Assembly: GCF_900104665.1 (NCBI RefSeq)
Contig: NZ_LT629967.1
Coordinates: forward strand, 379,624-443,623
Direction: 5' to 3'
Length of the DNA: 64,000 bases
DNA from: Traorella massiliensis
Lineage (GTDB): Bacteria; Bacillota_I; Bacilli_A; Erysipelotrichales; Erysipelotrichaceae
Of this stretch, positions 8,846-18,572 are shown one piece after another. Position numbers and translations under genes: made by a program. Positions within the stretch are counted from its first letter, which is position 1. Every line of letters begins with the position of its first letter. The notes below the pieces were generated by a model that had not been told where the DNA came from, did no database searches, and saw nothing but the letters and a program-made list of their open reading frames with translations.

Positions 8846-10888
8846 ATGGCAGAAATGGTAGAAGAAAAAGTCGAATCCGAATACTCCGGCAGTATTACAA
8901 AACGTCTATTGACTTATATGAAGCCATATGTAAAACAAATGGTTCTTTCCATCATATTGGTTTTATTGATCACAGTATTTGAGCTGCTTCGTCCTATTTT
9001 GATCGGTGATGCGATTGATACTTATATTGAAGGATATAATCAGCCATATGCAATCGTAGATAAGAGTGATCTTTTATTTCAAGGAGAATATCTTTCTAAG
9101 AATCTAGAAGGAGCAGATAGTTTTGCTCAGCTGATCATGTATGAAGATGAGTATTATTTCTTTAAAGATTTAAATGCTCAAGAAAGTCAAGAAATGTATG
9201 AAATCAGTCAAGGGAATGTTCGCCCTGAGAGTGTTACTGATAGTGGGATGGTGATTGCAGGAATCAGTGGAGAAAAACTAAATGCTGATGAATTAAAAGT
9301 TCTGCGAAACAATGATTTCCACGGTATAGTTCGCATTGGTATCCTTTATACGATCATACTGGTGCTGAATCTTATTTGTACTTTTGTTCAGACATGGGTA
9401 TTACAGTTGACTGGACAGAATATTATCTATGAAATCCGTCGGGAAATTTTCCACCATGTACATTCACTGCCTTTACGTTTCTTTGATACACATCCTGTAG
9501 GAAGAATTGTGACAAGAGCAACGAATGATGTGGAATCATTACATGAGATGTATGCGAACATTTTAATACGTCTGTTTAGAAATTCAATAAAAATCATTGG
9601 TTTGGCTGTTGTTATGTTAAGTATGAATTTGACTTTAGCGTTATATTCATTCATATTGGTACCAGTCATTGCAGTCTTGACTGTTATATTTAAGCGATTA
9701 TCTAGAAAGATTCATCGTGAAATTCGTACAAAGATCAGTATGCTGAATACTTTCTTATCTGAAAATATTTCAGGTATGCGTCTTATTCAAATATTTGCGA
9801 ATGAAAAAATGAAATATGAAGAATTTAAAGATAAAAATAGTGAATTATATCGTGCAAATATCAAACAGATGAGTGTATTTGCGATATTTAGACCTTTGAT
9901 TTACTTTTTAAGTCAATTAGCATTAGGTATCGTATTATATATGGGTGGCATGAATGTATTGGATAGTACGCTTACGATTGGGGTTCTGTATGTGTTTATC
10001 AATTATATTTCTAATTTCTTTGAACCGATACAGGATCTTGCAGAGCAGTTTTCAACATTGCAGAATGCTTTTGCCAGTGCAGAAAAAATATTCACGATTC
10101 TTGATGAGAAGAATACGATATTGGAAAAAGAAAATCCTGTTGTTTTGGATGAAATCAAAGGGAAAATCGAATTTAAGCATGTATGGTTTGCTTATGAAAA
10201 AGATGATTATGTATTAAGAGATGTTTCTTTTGTGATCCATCCAGGAGAAAAGGTGGCGTTTGTTGGAGCAACAGGTGCCGGTAAATCATCGATATTAAAT
10301 TTGATTGGTCGATATTATGATATTCAAAAAGGACAGATTTTGATTGATGATGTTGATATCAAAGATTTAAGTATTGCCCAGATTCGTGATGCGATCGGTC
10401 AGATGCAGCAGGATGTCTTTATCTTTACTGGTGATATCAGCAGCAATGTTCGTTTATTAAATGAAGATATCAGTGATGAAACGATTGCCAAGAGTGCTCA
10501 GACAGTCAATGCAGCACATTTCATCGAACAGCTTCCAGAAGGATATCATGAGCCTGTTAGTGAAAGAGGGTCGACACTTTCAAGCGGACAACGGCAATTG
10601 CTTTCTTTCGCAAGAACATTGGCGTTTGATCCAAAGATTCTGGTCATGGATGAAGCAACAGCTAATATTGATACTGAAACTGAGCAATTGATCCAGCAAG
10701 CCTTAGAAAGACTGATGGAAGGAAGAACAACGATCATGGTGGCTCACCGTTTAAGTACGATCCAGCATGCAGACAATATCATTGTCATGCATAAAGGAAA
10801 GATTCGTGAAATGGGTACGCATCAACAATTGCTTCAAAATAATGGCATTTATAAGAAACTTTATGATTTACAGTTATATTCTGTATAA
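8846..10888 (+). CDS. ABC exporter half-transporter with extracellular insert
   Basis: A 680-residue partner of the preceding gene. A long soluble segment of roughly 100 residues lies between the first and second membrane helices (about residues 55-160), outside the membrane by topology, as in the BmrD/YheH type. The nucleotide domain has Walker A GATGAGKSS (about 473), a non-consensus signature LSSGQ (about 577) and a complete Walker B ILVMDEATANID with the catalytic Glu. In the heterodimer its Walker B pairs with the partner's consensus LSGGQ to form the active site. GGAGGG precedes the start. An intrinsic terminator closes the operon. Confidence 0.93.
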   Translation: MAEMVEEKVESEYSGSITKRLLTYMKPYVKQMVLSIILVLLITVFELLRPILIGDAIDTYIEGYNQPYAIVDKSDLLFQGEYLSKNLEGADSFAQLIMYEDEYYFFKDLNAQESQEMYEISQGNVRPESVTDSGMVIAGISGEKLNADELKVLRNNDFHGIVRIGILYTIILVLNLICTFVQTWVLQLTGQNIIYEIRREIFHHVHSLPLRFFDTHPVGRIVTRATNDVESLHEMYANILIRLFRNSIKIIGLAVVMLSMNLTLALYSFILVPVIAVLTVIFKRLSRKIHREIRTKISMLNTFLSENISGMRLIQIFANEKMKYEEFKDKNSELYRANIKQMSVFAIFRPLIYFLSQLALGIVLYMGGMNVLDSTLTIGVLYVFINYISNFFEPIQDLAEQFSTLQNAFASAEKIFTILDEKNTILEKENPVVLDEIKGKIEFKHVWFAYEKDDYVLRDVSFVIHPGEKVAFVGATGAGKSSILNLIGRYYDIQKGQILIDDVDIKDLSIAQIRDAIGQMQQDVFIFTGDISSNVRLLNEDISDETIAKSAQTVNAAHFIEQLPEGYHEPVSERGSTLSSGQRQLLSFARTLAFDPKILVMDEATANIDTETEQLIQQALERLMEGRTTIMVAHRLSTIQHADNIIVMHKGKIREMGTHQQLLQNNGIYKKLYDLQLYSV

Positions 10889-10893
10889 AGATT

Positions 10894-10926
10894 AAATATC
10901 CTAGCATCCTAGGATATTTTTTTTAT
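10894..10926. terminator. Bidirectional terminator between converging genes
   Basis: An 11-bp perfect stem (10894-10904 with 10909-10919) with a 4-base loop is followed by a T8 run. It sits at the meeting point of the exporter operon and the minus-strand gene whose stop codon begins at 10909, inside the stem. Confidence 0.9.
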
Positions 10927-11517
10927 AAGACTTTCTAAAATTCTGTAGTTCTGTTTAAAACTAAGTATGATAATCTGATGGAAAGGAATAAATTTGATAT
11001 AAGTCAAATCAGCAGGAAGCTTGAATGTATCGAGTGTACCTTCAAATACTACATACGGCTGTAAATGATTCATAAGCTCTTGAACATCGTTAAAGGAAAA
11101 AGTCAGATTGCTTTGCTGGAGGATCGCATTGATAAAAGACAGGCAGGTATAAGCGTTTTTTATATTGATACTTTTATGTAAAGGACTTAAAAGAGCATTT
11201 AGCGTATGGTAATAATAGTCATGAGGATGCTCCTCCATTTCCGTGATAAAGTGTTGAATATTTTCATAGGAGTTATCATCAATAGATATTTTATACAATT
11301 TTATATTGGCATGATCATATCTTTCTTTACTCTCATGAATAAAACCGCCATAAAAAGGAGTTGAATAATAATAGCGTGCAAAAGAAAGCACCTCATGGAG
11401 ATCTTCATGAAAAGAAAATGAGAGATGATTATAAGGGGTATTCGTTATTTTACGGATAAATTTTCCCATATGTCCGTTAGTAGCGGACAAAATAATATAA
11501 ATATCTTTCATTTTCAA
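10909..11517 (-). CDS. Putative permuted papain-like (YiiX-type) amidase
   Basis: A 202-residue protein without signal peptide or membrane helix. An early histidine in PYNHLSFSF and a later cysteine in NAYTCLSFINAIL follow the His-first, Cys-later order and local spelling (YNH-S, YTCS-F) of circularly permuted NlpC/P60 or papain-like enzymes of the YiiX group. Those enzymes cleave or modify amide or lipid bonds. The assignment rests only on these two motifs; the substrate is unknown. Its stop codon is part of the shared terminator stem. Confidence 0.5.
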   Translation of the reverse strand: MKMKDIYIILSATNGHMGKFIRKITNTPYNHLSFSFHEDLHEVLSFARYYYSTPFYGGFIHESKERYDHANIKLYKISIDDNSYENIQHFITEMEEHPHDYYYHTLNALLSPLHKSINIKNAYTCLSFINAILQQSNLTFSFNDVQELMNHLQPYVVFEGTLDTFKLPADLTYIKFIPFHQIIILSFKQNYRILESLIKKIS

Positions 11518-11593
11518 ATTATATCAAAAAAATTTGTCGAAAAGTGGGAAATTTAGGCTTTTAGTGGATATATAAGAGTAGAGGTGATAAAAA

Positions 11594-11818
11594 ATGCTGC
11601 AAGAAAATATATTAAAAAGAAGATGCCGGCAAACATTGTATAAAGTATATTCTGATTATTTAGGAGATGAAAAAAAAGAAAAGTTTGATGAAATCAAAGA
11701 AAATGATCCGTATTTAAATCAGATCATTGATGAAGTATTGCATTATGTCGTTTATGATCTTCCTCTACAGCCTTTGATATTAGATGCGATTCATGGAGTA
11801 AAACATGCTGGCCGTTGA
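11594..11818 (+). CDS. Small hypothetical protein at head of ABC-2 operon
   Basis: A 74-residue, charged, mostly helical protein with no recognised domain. A good AGAGGTGA ribosome site precedes the ATG, and its 3' end overlaps the next gene by 14 bases in another frame, which suggests translational coupling. It may be a small regulatory or accessory subunit of the transporter. I do not recognise the family. Confidence 0.55.
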   Translation: MLQENILKRRCRQTLYKVYSDYLGDEKKEKFDEIKENDPYLNQIIDEVLHYVVYDLPLQPLILDAIHGVKHAGR

Positions 11819-12689
11819 ACATTTAACTAAATATTATGGTACTAAAGTAGGAGTGAAAGATCTTTCTTTTAAAATAAAGAAAGGCAGGATCCTTGGTATT
11901 CTTGGAAGTAATGGCAGTGGTAAGACGACAACTTTTCGTGTTCTTTTGGGATTGATCGAGAAAGATGAAGGAAAGATTACTTATGAAGGAAATTTACTTG
12001 ATTTTTCAGATAAATGTCTTTTTGGTTATCTTCCTGAAGAGAAAAGTATGCTTCGTGATCTGAAGGTGAAGGATCAGATTTCATATCTGGCAAGATTGAA
12101 AAAAATAGGTAATGAAGAAATTGAGGCACAGATGGATTACTGGTTAGCGTATTTACATATCGAACGTTATCGTAATGCGAAGGTACGCTCATTATCAAAG
12201 GGAAATATGCAGCTGGTGCAGCTGGCATGTGCCCTGATTCATCAGCCTAAGATCTTAATCTTCGATGAACCTTTGAATGGACTTGATCTTGAAAATGTTG
12301 GATTATTTAAAAGACTATGTGAGAAATTAAAAAAAGAAGGCCGCATTATACTTATTAGTTCTCATCAGTACAATAATATTGAAGATCTGGTAGATGATGT
12401 TGTATATCTTGATCGAGGTGATACTTGTTTCAAAGGAAATTTAAAGAACTTAAAAAAGAAATATCCACAACGTATTTTAGTTTTAGATGAAGATATCATA
12501 GATGAAAAAGATGACGGTGTGATCAGTGTGGAAAAGATTGGTCATCAATATCATATAAAACTTGAGAATGAGAATGTTGCCAATCAATATGTACGTAAAT
12601 TGATGAGAGAAAAGGTGAGCAGCTTTTCACTAGAAATGGTTTCTCTACAAATGATGATACGGGAGGCATTACATGAAAGAACTCGTTAA
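11805..12689 (+). CDS. ABC transporter ATP-binding protein (NatA-like)
   Basis: A 294-residue ATPase with Walker A GSNGSGKTT (about residue 37), Q-loop region LPEEKSML, signature LSKGNMQ and Walker B ILIFDEPLNGLD. A C-terminal extension of about 80 residues is typical of the NatA/DrrA-type ATPases that power ABC-2 exporters. The start ATG lies inside the preceding gene and its stop lies inside the permease gene, so three or four genes form a tightly coupled operon. The likely role is export of ions, a drug or a peptide. Confidence 0.9.
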   Translation: MLAVEHLTKYYGTKVGVKDLSFKIKKGRILGILGSNGSGKTTTFRVLLGLIEKDEGKITYEGNLLDFSDKCLFGYLPEEKSMLRDLKVKDQISYLARLKKIGNEEIEAQMDYWLAYLHIERYRNAKVRSLSKGNMQLVQLACALIHQPKILIFDEPLNGLDLENVGLFKRLCEKLKKEGRIILISSHQYNNIEDLVDDVVYLDRGDTCFKGNLKNLKKKYPQRILVLDEDIIDEKDDGVISVEKIGHQYHIKLENENVANQYVRKLMREKVSSFSLEMVSLQMMIREALHERTR

Positions 12690-13944
12690 GTTTTCACTAA
12701 AAAGGCGCTTTTGGAATAGTGCTGCTATCTTGTTGAATGTATTGCTGTGCTTAGTGGTATGTGGTGTTTTATTTGCAGATAAGCTGATAGAACTTGTAAA
12801 TCCATCATTGCTGGATGTTCAGAGAATTTATTTGAATGTTGATGAAAAGATTGAGAATGCTTTATTGAATGTGGAAAGCGGGCTTGATTTTATCGCAGAT
12901 AATAGGTCAAGTGAAGAAATCTTGGATAAAGATTCAAAGGCGTATGTTTTATATTATGAAGAGGGGTATAAATTAGCAAGTCAGTATGAGGTACCCCAAG
13001 AAATGATGGCTCTTGTAGAATCATTAGTTGGTGATGTTCATCGTAATCTGATGCTTAGTGAATCGTTAAGCATTGAAGAAATGGAAGCTATGAATCAGTC
13101 TTATATGATTGAGAATGTTGTTGAATATGAAAGCATTCAGATGAATAGTGATAAACAGAATTTAATATTTATGGTTATTACTTCTATTTATTTTACGATG
13201 CTTTCCTTTTCAACATCGGTTGCTAATGAAGTGATTTATGAAAAAAGCACACGTCAATTAGAGCTTATACTTACGAGTGTGAGTGCAAAAACCCATTTTT
13301 TATCAAAGATGGCTGTTGGGTGGCTGGCAATTTTGATACAGGCCTTCCTTTTAGGAAGTTATATTATCTCTGGTGGCTTTTTACGTATTCTTTTTGATGA
13401 GGGAAGAGGATTGATTCTTTTAATTCGTCAGTTAGGTTTGTTTATGATCGAACAAGAGACGATCTTAGAATTTTTAAGCAGTATTCCCATTGAATTTGAT
13501 TTTATTGTAAAGATCCTGTTTATCTTATTTTTTCTAATGATGGGAATTTTACTTCTACAAATGGTTTTAGTAGTGATTTCTAGTTTTATTGCCAATATAG
13601 AAGAAGCAGGCAATGTTCAAGGACCCTTTTATCTGATTCTTTTAGGAATTTATTATTTTGCTTTATCTGTTAATACACCTTACCAAATGAGTGAGGGGAT
13701 TGGCTTTATCCTATCGTTTTTTCCATTTTTAAATATGCTTTTTATGCCGTGTCGTTTATTAATTCAAAATGTAAGTTTTATTGAATTGTCATTATCCGCA
13801 TTGATTTCCTGTATCTTTATGGCACTGATCTTATCAAAAGGACCTCTTGTTTATCAAAGAGGTGTATTGGATTATACGAGCAAAGGCTTTTTAGGTGTCA
13901 TGAAAAAAACGCTGAAAAGGAGTGAAGATCATGAAAAGAAATGA
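12673..13944 (+). CDS. ABC-2 type permease (NatB-like)
   Basis: A 423-residue membrane protein. One helix near the N-terminus (about 17-40) is followed by a large external loop (about 45-165), then five or so helices to the C-terminus. The motif YEKSTRQLELILTSVSAKTHFLSK after helix 2 is the characteristic cytoplasmic segment of NatB-type ABC-2 permeases. It overlaps the ATPase gene by 17 bases and has a GGAGG site. Substrate unknown; Na+ export is one precedent for the family. Confidence 0.85.
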   Translation: MKELVKFSLKRRFWNSAAILLNVLLCLVVCGVLFADKLIELVNPSLLDVQRIYLNVDEKIENALLNVESGLDFIADNRSSEEILDKDSKAYVLYYEEGYKLASQYEVPQEMMALVESLVGDVHRNLMLSESLSIEEMEAMNQSYMIENVVEYESIQMNSDKQNLIFMVITSIYFTMLSFSTSVANEVIYEKSTRQLELILTSVSAKTHFLSKMAVGWLAILIQAFLLGSYIISGGFLRILFDEGRGLILLIRQLGLFMIEQETILEFLSSIPIEFDFIVKILFILFFLMMGILLLQMVLVVISSFIANIEEAGNVQGPFYLILLGIYYFALSVNTPYQMSEGIGFILSFFPFLNMLFMPCRLLIQNVSFIELSLSALISCIFMALILSKGPLVYQRGVLDYTSKGFLGVMKKTLKRSEDHEKK

Positions 13945-14245
13945 GGTATATGAAACTATAAGCGGGGTGCTTTTGGCTGTAATGGCGGGGATTGCTTATG
14001 CTCAGCCACAAAAAAATGCAGCAGTTTTTTTTCTGCTGCCTGGAATCATCATTTTTTTGTTGCTGACTTACATTTCCTACAAAAAGATCGGTCAGCTTTC
14101 TTTAAGTCTTATCAAATGTGAATGTATGCTATTTTCATTGGTTATGATGATTTCTAGCTTAGCTAATATTTCATTAACTAATATTTTGCTTTTACTTATG
14201 CTTCTTCTTTTGATTACAACATTAAGAGAAATCAGTAAGGCATAG
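13931..14245 (+). CDS. Small membrane protein of the ABC-2 operon
   Basis: A 104-residue hydrophobic protein with four predicted membrane helices and short polar loops. I chose the ATG at 13931 because AAAGGAG ends nine bases before it; a GTG at 13922 in the same frame is too close. It overlaps the permease gene by 14 bases. I recognise no family; the position suggests an accessory transporter subunit. Confidence 0.6.
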   Translation: MKRNEVYETISGVLLAVMAGIAYAQPQKNAAVFFLLPGIIIFLLLTYISYKKIGQLSLSLIKCECMLFSLVMMISSLANISLTNILLLLMLLLLITTLREISKA

Positions 14246-14248
14246 CTA

Positions 14249-15901
14249 TTATGATAATAGAATACTTCCACCAATAAATTCTCGTAAGATCGATTGATTG
14301 GCAATAGCGGAATCATCTTCGATCTTTTCAAAAAATCTTAAGAAAGAAAGCATTCTTTGAGCTTCTGCATATTCTTTTTCTTCAGGTTGAACACTTTCTA
14401 AAAGAGGTTCTGCATATTTTTTTAAAACTGCCAGTTCATAAATATAATTGGTATTAAAGAAGATGTCAGCCTGATCGATGAAAGGGAAGATGTTCTGATC
14501 TTCACCTTTACGTACTTTTGGCCAATCACAAATCGTCTGACTGGCTGGGCGACCTCTAAATTGGTGGTCACGGACCAGTCTTCTTAACATTCTCGCATCG
14601 GTTGTAGGAATACGGTTGATATGATCAATATTGAGTGAAGTCAATGGACTGATATAAATCTTAAATTTTTCGGCATCATCGATATCTCTTGTTAATATCT
14701 GATTGAGTGCATGGATCCCTTCGATGACGATAGGCTGATTTTTATCGATAGAAACGATTCGTTGTCCAAAAACTTTCGTACCATTTATGAAATCAAAGGT
14801 CGGTATATCAACTTTCTGACCGTTGAGAAGCTCATTGATTTGTTGATTGAAAAGGTCAATATCAACAGCTCGAATACTTTCATAATCTTTTTCTCCATTT
14901 TCATCTAAGACAGTTTCACTTCTTTCTACAAAGTAATCATCTGTTCCTAAATAAAGTGGTCTTAAACCAATGACTCTCATTTGGATACAAAGGCGCTTTG
15001 CGAAAGAAGTCTTTCCGGATGATGAAGGACCACATATGAGGATAATACGTTTGTTTTCTTGTTTGATCTGATTGGCAATATCAGAGATTTTCTTTTCATG
15101 GAGAGCTTCCTGAAGCATGATCAGATCTTGATAATCATTATTTTTGATTTTTTCGTTCAAATCCGCTACATAGCTGACATTCATTAATTTTTCCCATATG
15201 GTTGCTTCTGAAAAAGCATCATAGAGAAGCTTTTGATCTTCATAAGGAGGCATTTCATTTGGCTGGCTGATGTGTGGATAACGAAGCAAAATGCCATTCC
15301 GATATTTTTTTAGTTCAAAATATTGTAAGTAAGAAGTATTTGGCACAAGCAGCCCATAAAAAAGTTCTTTATAAGAGTCAAGTGAATAAACTTCCACAGC
15401 TTGAATACTTTCAGAAGAAAGAATTAAGCGGCTTCGATCTCTACTGTTGAAATAGCTTGAAAGCTTCAATAATTCCTTGCGCTGAATACGCTCTTTTATA
15501 ATAGGTAATTGAGCGTTAACTAACTCTTTCATTCTTTTTTCAATTTTAGCGATATCATCAGCTGAAACATTTCCTTTGATAGTTGTATATAAACCTTTAT
15601 TTAAAGAGTTTGATACATTGACTTGGACATTTCCAAGAATATCATAAACAGCTTTTTCATAAAGAAGGATCAGACTGTTTTGATAGACAAGCCAAGCGTA
15701 ATTATCACTCATATCAAGGAATTCGATGCTGCAGGATTGATTTATTTTATGATTTAAGTCACGATAACTGTTATCTACTTTACAAAGCAAAACTTTATTT
15801 TCTCTTTTTTCGTTTAAACTAAGATAAAGCTGTTCAGCACGAATTCCTTTTTCTACATCTACGCTATAACTGTTTTTAGAATGAACGATATTGACAATCA
15901 T
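14249..15901 (-). CDS. Nucleoside (uridine) kinase with TGS/SAD-like N-terminal half
   Basis: A 550-residue two-part protein common in Bacillota. The first about 270 residues resemble the threonyl-tRNA-synthetase N-terminal TGS and second additional domains. The C-terminal half is a uridine-kinase P-loop domain with Walker A GPSSSGKTS (about residue 290), the DDYF motif (LGTDDYFV), and the IEGIHALN and RMLRRLVRDHQFRGRPA segments. It would phosphorylate uridine or another nucleoside with ATP or GTP; the function of the N-terminal half is not known. A GAAGGAG site precedes the ATG. Confidence 0.85.
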   Translation of the reverse strand: MIVNIVHSKNSYSVDVEKGIRAEQLYLSLNEKRENKVLLCKVDNSYRDLNHKINQSCSIEFLDMSDNYAWLVYQNSLILLYEKAVYDILGNVQVNVSNSLNKGLYTTIKGNVSADDIAKIEKRMKELVNAQLPIIKERIQRKELLKLSSYFNSRDRSRLILSSESIQAVEVYSLDSYKELFYGLLVPNTSYLQYFELKKYRNGILLRYPHISQPNEMPPYEDQKLLYDAFSEATIWEKLMNVSYVADLNEKIKNNDYQDLIMLQEALHEKKISDIANQIKQENKRIILICGPSSSGKTSFAKRLCIQMRVIGLRPLYLGTDDYFVERSETVLDENGEKDYESIRAVDIDLFNQQINELLNGQKVDIPTFDFINGTKVFGQRIVSIDKNQPIVIEGIHALNQILTRDIDDAEKFKIYISPLTSLNIDHINRIPTTDARMLRRLVRDHQFRGRPASQTICDWPKVRKGEDQNIFPFIDQADIFFNTNYIYELAVLKKYAEPLLESVQPEEKEYAEAQRMLSFLRFFEKIEDDSAIANQSILREFIGGSILLS

Positions 15902-15923
15902 AACTATAACTCCTTCAATTATT

Positions 15924-17180
15924 TTATTTCTTTTTTAATAAATCTATGCGATTTGTACGTTTGGTTTGATTTATTTTTTCATAATTAGAGGCCAATGTTT
16001 TTTCATAAGTACTGGTGTTTTCAGGTATATAAAACTTTGCATCTTTGATTTTATCAGGCAGATACTGCAACTTTGGCCATATATCACTGCGCCCATAATC
16101 ATATTTCATTTCTTCATGCATGTTAACAGGGGTGAAACGTAAATAATCCGGGATTGGCAAGGTTTGTTTCTTTAATGAAGCCAAGGCACTGTCAATCGCA
16201 GCTTCGGCAGATTTTGATTTTGGTGATAAGGTAAGATCGATCACAGCCTGGCTTAAGATGATCCGTGCTTCTGGAAAGCCGACTCTTTTAGCGGCATCCA
16301 CAGCAGTAACACAACGGGCGACAGCTGCAGGATTTCCAAGTCCGATATCTTCATAAGCGGTAGTGATGAGTCTTCTTTCTATCGAATCCATATCATTTGC
16401 TAATATAAGACGTCCAAGATAGTAAAGGGCAGCGTTGACATCACTGCCACGGATTGATTTCTGAAAAGCACTTAAAGTATCATAATGACCATCATCATTT
16501 TTATCGATCGCAAAATTAGGAATCTGCGTAAATTGCTGGATCGTTTCGCTGGTAATCGTATGATTCTCACAAGCAAGGGCACATACTTCCAATATGTTTA
16601 AAGCATAGCGGATATCACCATTTACATGACGGGCAATGATATGTGCTGCTTCATCATCGATTGTGACTTCTTTTTTTAAGCCTTTCTCACTTTGGATGGC
16701 ATGATGGATAGCGGTGATGATATCTTCTTCGGAATTACTTTTTACTTCTAAAAGATGGCAGCGTGAACGAATGGCCGGATTGATGACAAATAAGGGATTT
16801 CCTGTTGTAGCGCCAATGAGTGTGATGGCACCACTTTCCACATGGGGAAGAAGTAAATCCTGTTTATCTTTATTTAAACGATGTACTTCATCTATGATAA
16901 CGACTAATCCTGGGAAAAAGCGGCTTTCTTCAAATAACTGGTCTAATTCTTTTTTATTGCCGGTAACTGCATTAAATAAACGAAAAGGGAGCTCGCATTC
17001 GTTAGCGATCACACGAGCTAAGGTAGTTTTGCCGCAACCGGCAGGACCATATAAGATCATTGAAAACAGTTTTTTATGTTCAACGCATTTTCTTAAAATT
17101 CCATTTTTCCCAATTAAATGTTTTTGTCCGATCACTTCATCTAAGTGTTCAGGACGCATTCTGTATGCTAAAGGTTCCAT
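15924..17180 (-). CDS. rarA: Replication-associated recombination protein A (AAA+ ATPase)
   Basis: A 418-residue AAA+ protein of the RarA/MgsA/WRNIP1 family, which acts at stalled replication forks together with SSB and RecA. Walker A is YGPAGCGKTT (about residue 44-53), Walker B is VVIIDEVHR and sensor 1 is GATTGNP. The C-terminal part contains the family-specific tetramerisation sequences (SIRGSDVNAALYYLGRL, EDIGLGNP). It lies 22 bases downstream of nothing on its own strand, with dtd divergent from it. Confidence 0.93.
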   Translation of the reverse strand: MEPLAYRMRPEHLDEVIGQKHLIGKNGILRKCVEHKKLFSMILYGPAGCGKTTLARVIANECELPFRLFNAVTGNKKELDQLFEESRFFPGLVVIIDEVHRLNKDKQDLLLPHVESGAITLIGATTGNPLFVINPAIRSRCHLLEVKSNSEEDIITAIHHAIQSEKGLKKEVTIDDEAAHIIARHVNGDIRYALNILEVCALACENHTITSETIQQFTQIPNFAIDKNDDGHYDTLSAFQKSIRGSDVNAALYYLGRLILANDMDSIERRLITTAYEDIGLGNPAAVARCVTAVDAAKRVGFPEARIILSQAVIDLTLSPKSKSAEAAIDSALASLKKQTLPIPDYLRFTPVNMHEEMKYDYGRSDIWPKLQYLPDKIKDAKFYIPENTSTYEKTLASNYEKINQTKRTNRIDLLKKK

Positions 17181-17270
17181 GCGTTTATTCTAACACAATT
17201 TATCTATCTTTTTAAGTAGTGAGCGGTTTCTTTCAAGCTTAATTTCATGTATAATGATAAAGGTGATATC

Positions 17271-17729
17271 ATGAGAGTATTGTTACAGAGAGTGGCTTAT
17301 GCAAGCTGTCGGGTAGACAATCAGATAACAGGTAAAATTGAACGAGGATATATGCTTCTTGTTGGCATTACCCATACGGATGATGAAAAGATAGCGGACA
17401 AAATGGCCGATAAAATTTATCATTTGCGAATCAATGATGATGAGAATGGAAAAATGAATCTATCCATTGATGATGTACATGGAGATATCCTATCTATTTC
17501 ACAGTTTACCTTGTATGCGGATTGTGTGAAAGGAAGACGTCCCGGTTTTGAGATGAGTGCTGATAAGCAAAAAGCAAATGATTTATATGACTTCTTTAAT
17601 GAGGCATTGAGAAAAAGAGGGCTTCGTGTAGAAGAAGGAATCTTTGGTGCAGATATGAAGATAGAGTTATTGAATGATGGTCCAATTACGATCATGCTGG
17701 ACAGTGAGGTGTTATTCAATGGAAAATAA
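17271..17729 (+). CDS. dtd: D-aminoacyl-tRNA deacylase
   Basis: A 152-residue homodimeric proofreading enzyme that hydrolyses D-amino acids (and glycine on tRNA-Ala) from mischarged tRNA. The two family signatures are present: SQFTLYADC near residue 78 and NDGPITI near the C-terminus. The ATG at 17271 is chosen because MRVLLQRV is the conserved start and AAAGGTGAT precedes it; an in-frame ATG 24 bases upstream has no ribosome site. TATAAT lies about 15 bases upstream. It overlaps folD by 11 bases. Confidence 0.95.
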   Translation: MRVLLQRVAYASCRVDNQITGKIERGYMLLVGITHTDDEKIADKMADKIYHLRINDDENGKMNLSIDDVHGDILSISQFTLYADCVKGRRPGFEMSADKQKANDLYDFFNEALRKRGLRVEEGIFGADMKIELLNDGPITIMLDSEVLFNGK

Positions 17730-18570
17730 ATGTATATATGGAAAAGAAATTGCGGAAAGACTGGATCAGCGAACCATTGAATTTGTGGAAGAGTGCCGCA
17801 ATAAAGGCAGAAGGATTCCAAAACTTGTATGCATTGCCATTGGCAATCATCCGGCTAGTGTTGCTTATATGAAAGGTCTTCGAAAAAAGTGTGAAAAAGT
17901 CAAGGTTGAACTGGAAACAGTCGTTTTAGATGCTTCTATCAGTGATTTTGAATTGATAAGAACGATTCATGGCTATAATAAAATGATCAGCATTGATGGT
18001 ATCCTGTTACAAATGCCGCTTCCATCACATATGAATCGAGAAAAGATCGTTTTAGAAATTGATCCTTTGAAAGATGTAGATGGTCTTCATCCGTTGAATA
18101 CAGGTCTTTTTTATCAAGGCCAGGAAGCTTTTGTGCCATGTACAGCATTAAGCGCCATGGAATTTATTCATGAGAGTGGTATGAATCTGGATGGTAAAGA
18201 AGTAGTCGTAGTGGGCCGCAGTAATGTGATTGGCAGACCAGTGGCTCAATTGTGTCTAAATGAGCATGCCAGTGTTACGGTAGTACATTCAAAAAGCTTG
18301 AATATTGAAAAGATATGTTCCCATGCAGATGTTGTTATTGCGGCTGCAGGTGTTCCTAAGATGATTAAAAAGAATTGGTTAAAAAAAGGTGCTGTAGTTA
18401 TTGATGTAGGTATCAACTATGATGAAAATGGAAAGATGTGCGGTGATGTTGATTTTGATGATGTCATTGATCAAGTCGGTAAAATATCACCTGTGCCAAA
18501 AGGTGTGGGTGTAGTCACTAATTCAATGTTAATGCGAAATCTAATTTTTGCTTATCAAAGAAAGGGGTAA
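17719..18570 (+). CDS. folD: Bifunctional methylene-THF dehydrogenase / methenyl-THF cyclohydrolase
   Basis: A 283-residue enzyme that interconverts 5,10-methylene- and 10-formyl-tetrahydrofolate with NADP. The catalytic motif region VAYMKGLRKKCEKV has the conserved Tyr and Lys, and QMPLPSHMN and PLKDVDGLHP are hallmarks. The nucleotide-binding motif is VVGRSNVIGRPVA and the C-terminus has PVPKGVGVVTNSML. I chose the ATG at 17719, which follows GTGAGGTG and overlaps the end of dtd; upstream in-frame starts lie deep in dtd. Confidence 0.96.
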   Translation: MENKCIYGKEIAERLDQRTIEFVEECRNKGRRIPKLVCIAIGNHPASVAYMKGLRKKCEKVKVELETVVLDASISDFELIRTIHGYNKMISIDGILLQMPLPSHMNREKIVLEIDPLKDVDGLHPLNTGLFYQGQEAFVPCTALSAMEFIHESGMNLDGKEVVVVGRSNVIGRPVAQLCLNEHASVTVVHSKSLNIEKICSHADVVIAAAGVPKMIKKNWLKKGAVVIDVGINYDENGKMCGDVDFDDVIDQVGKISPVPKGVGVVTNSMLMRNLIFAYQRKG

Positions 18571-18572
18571 AC

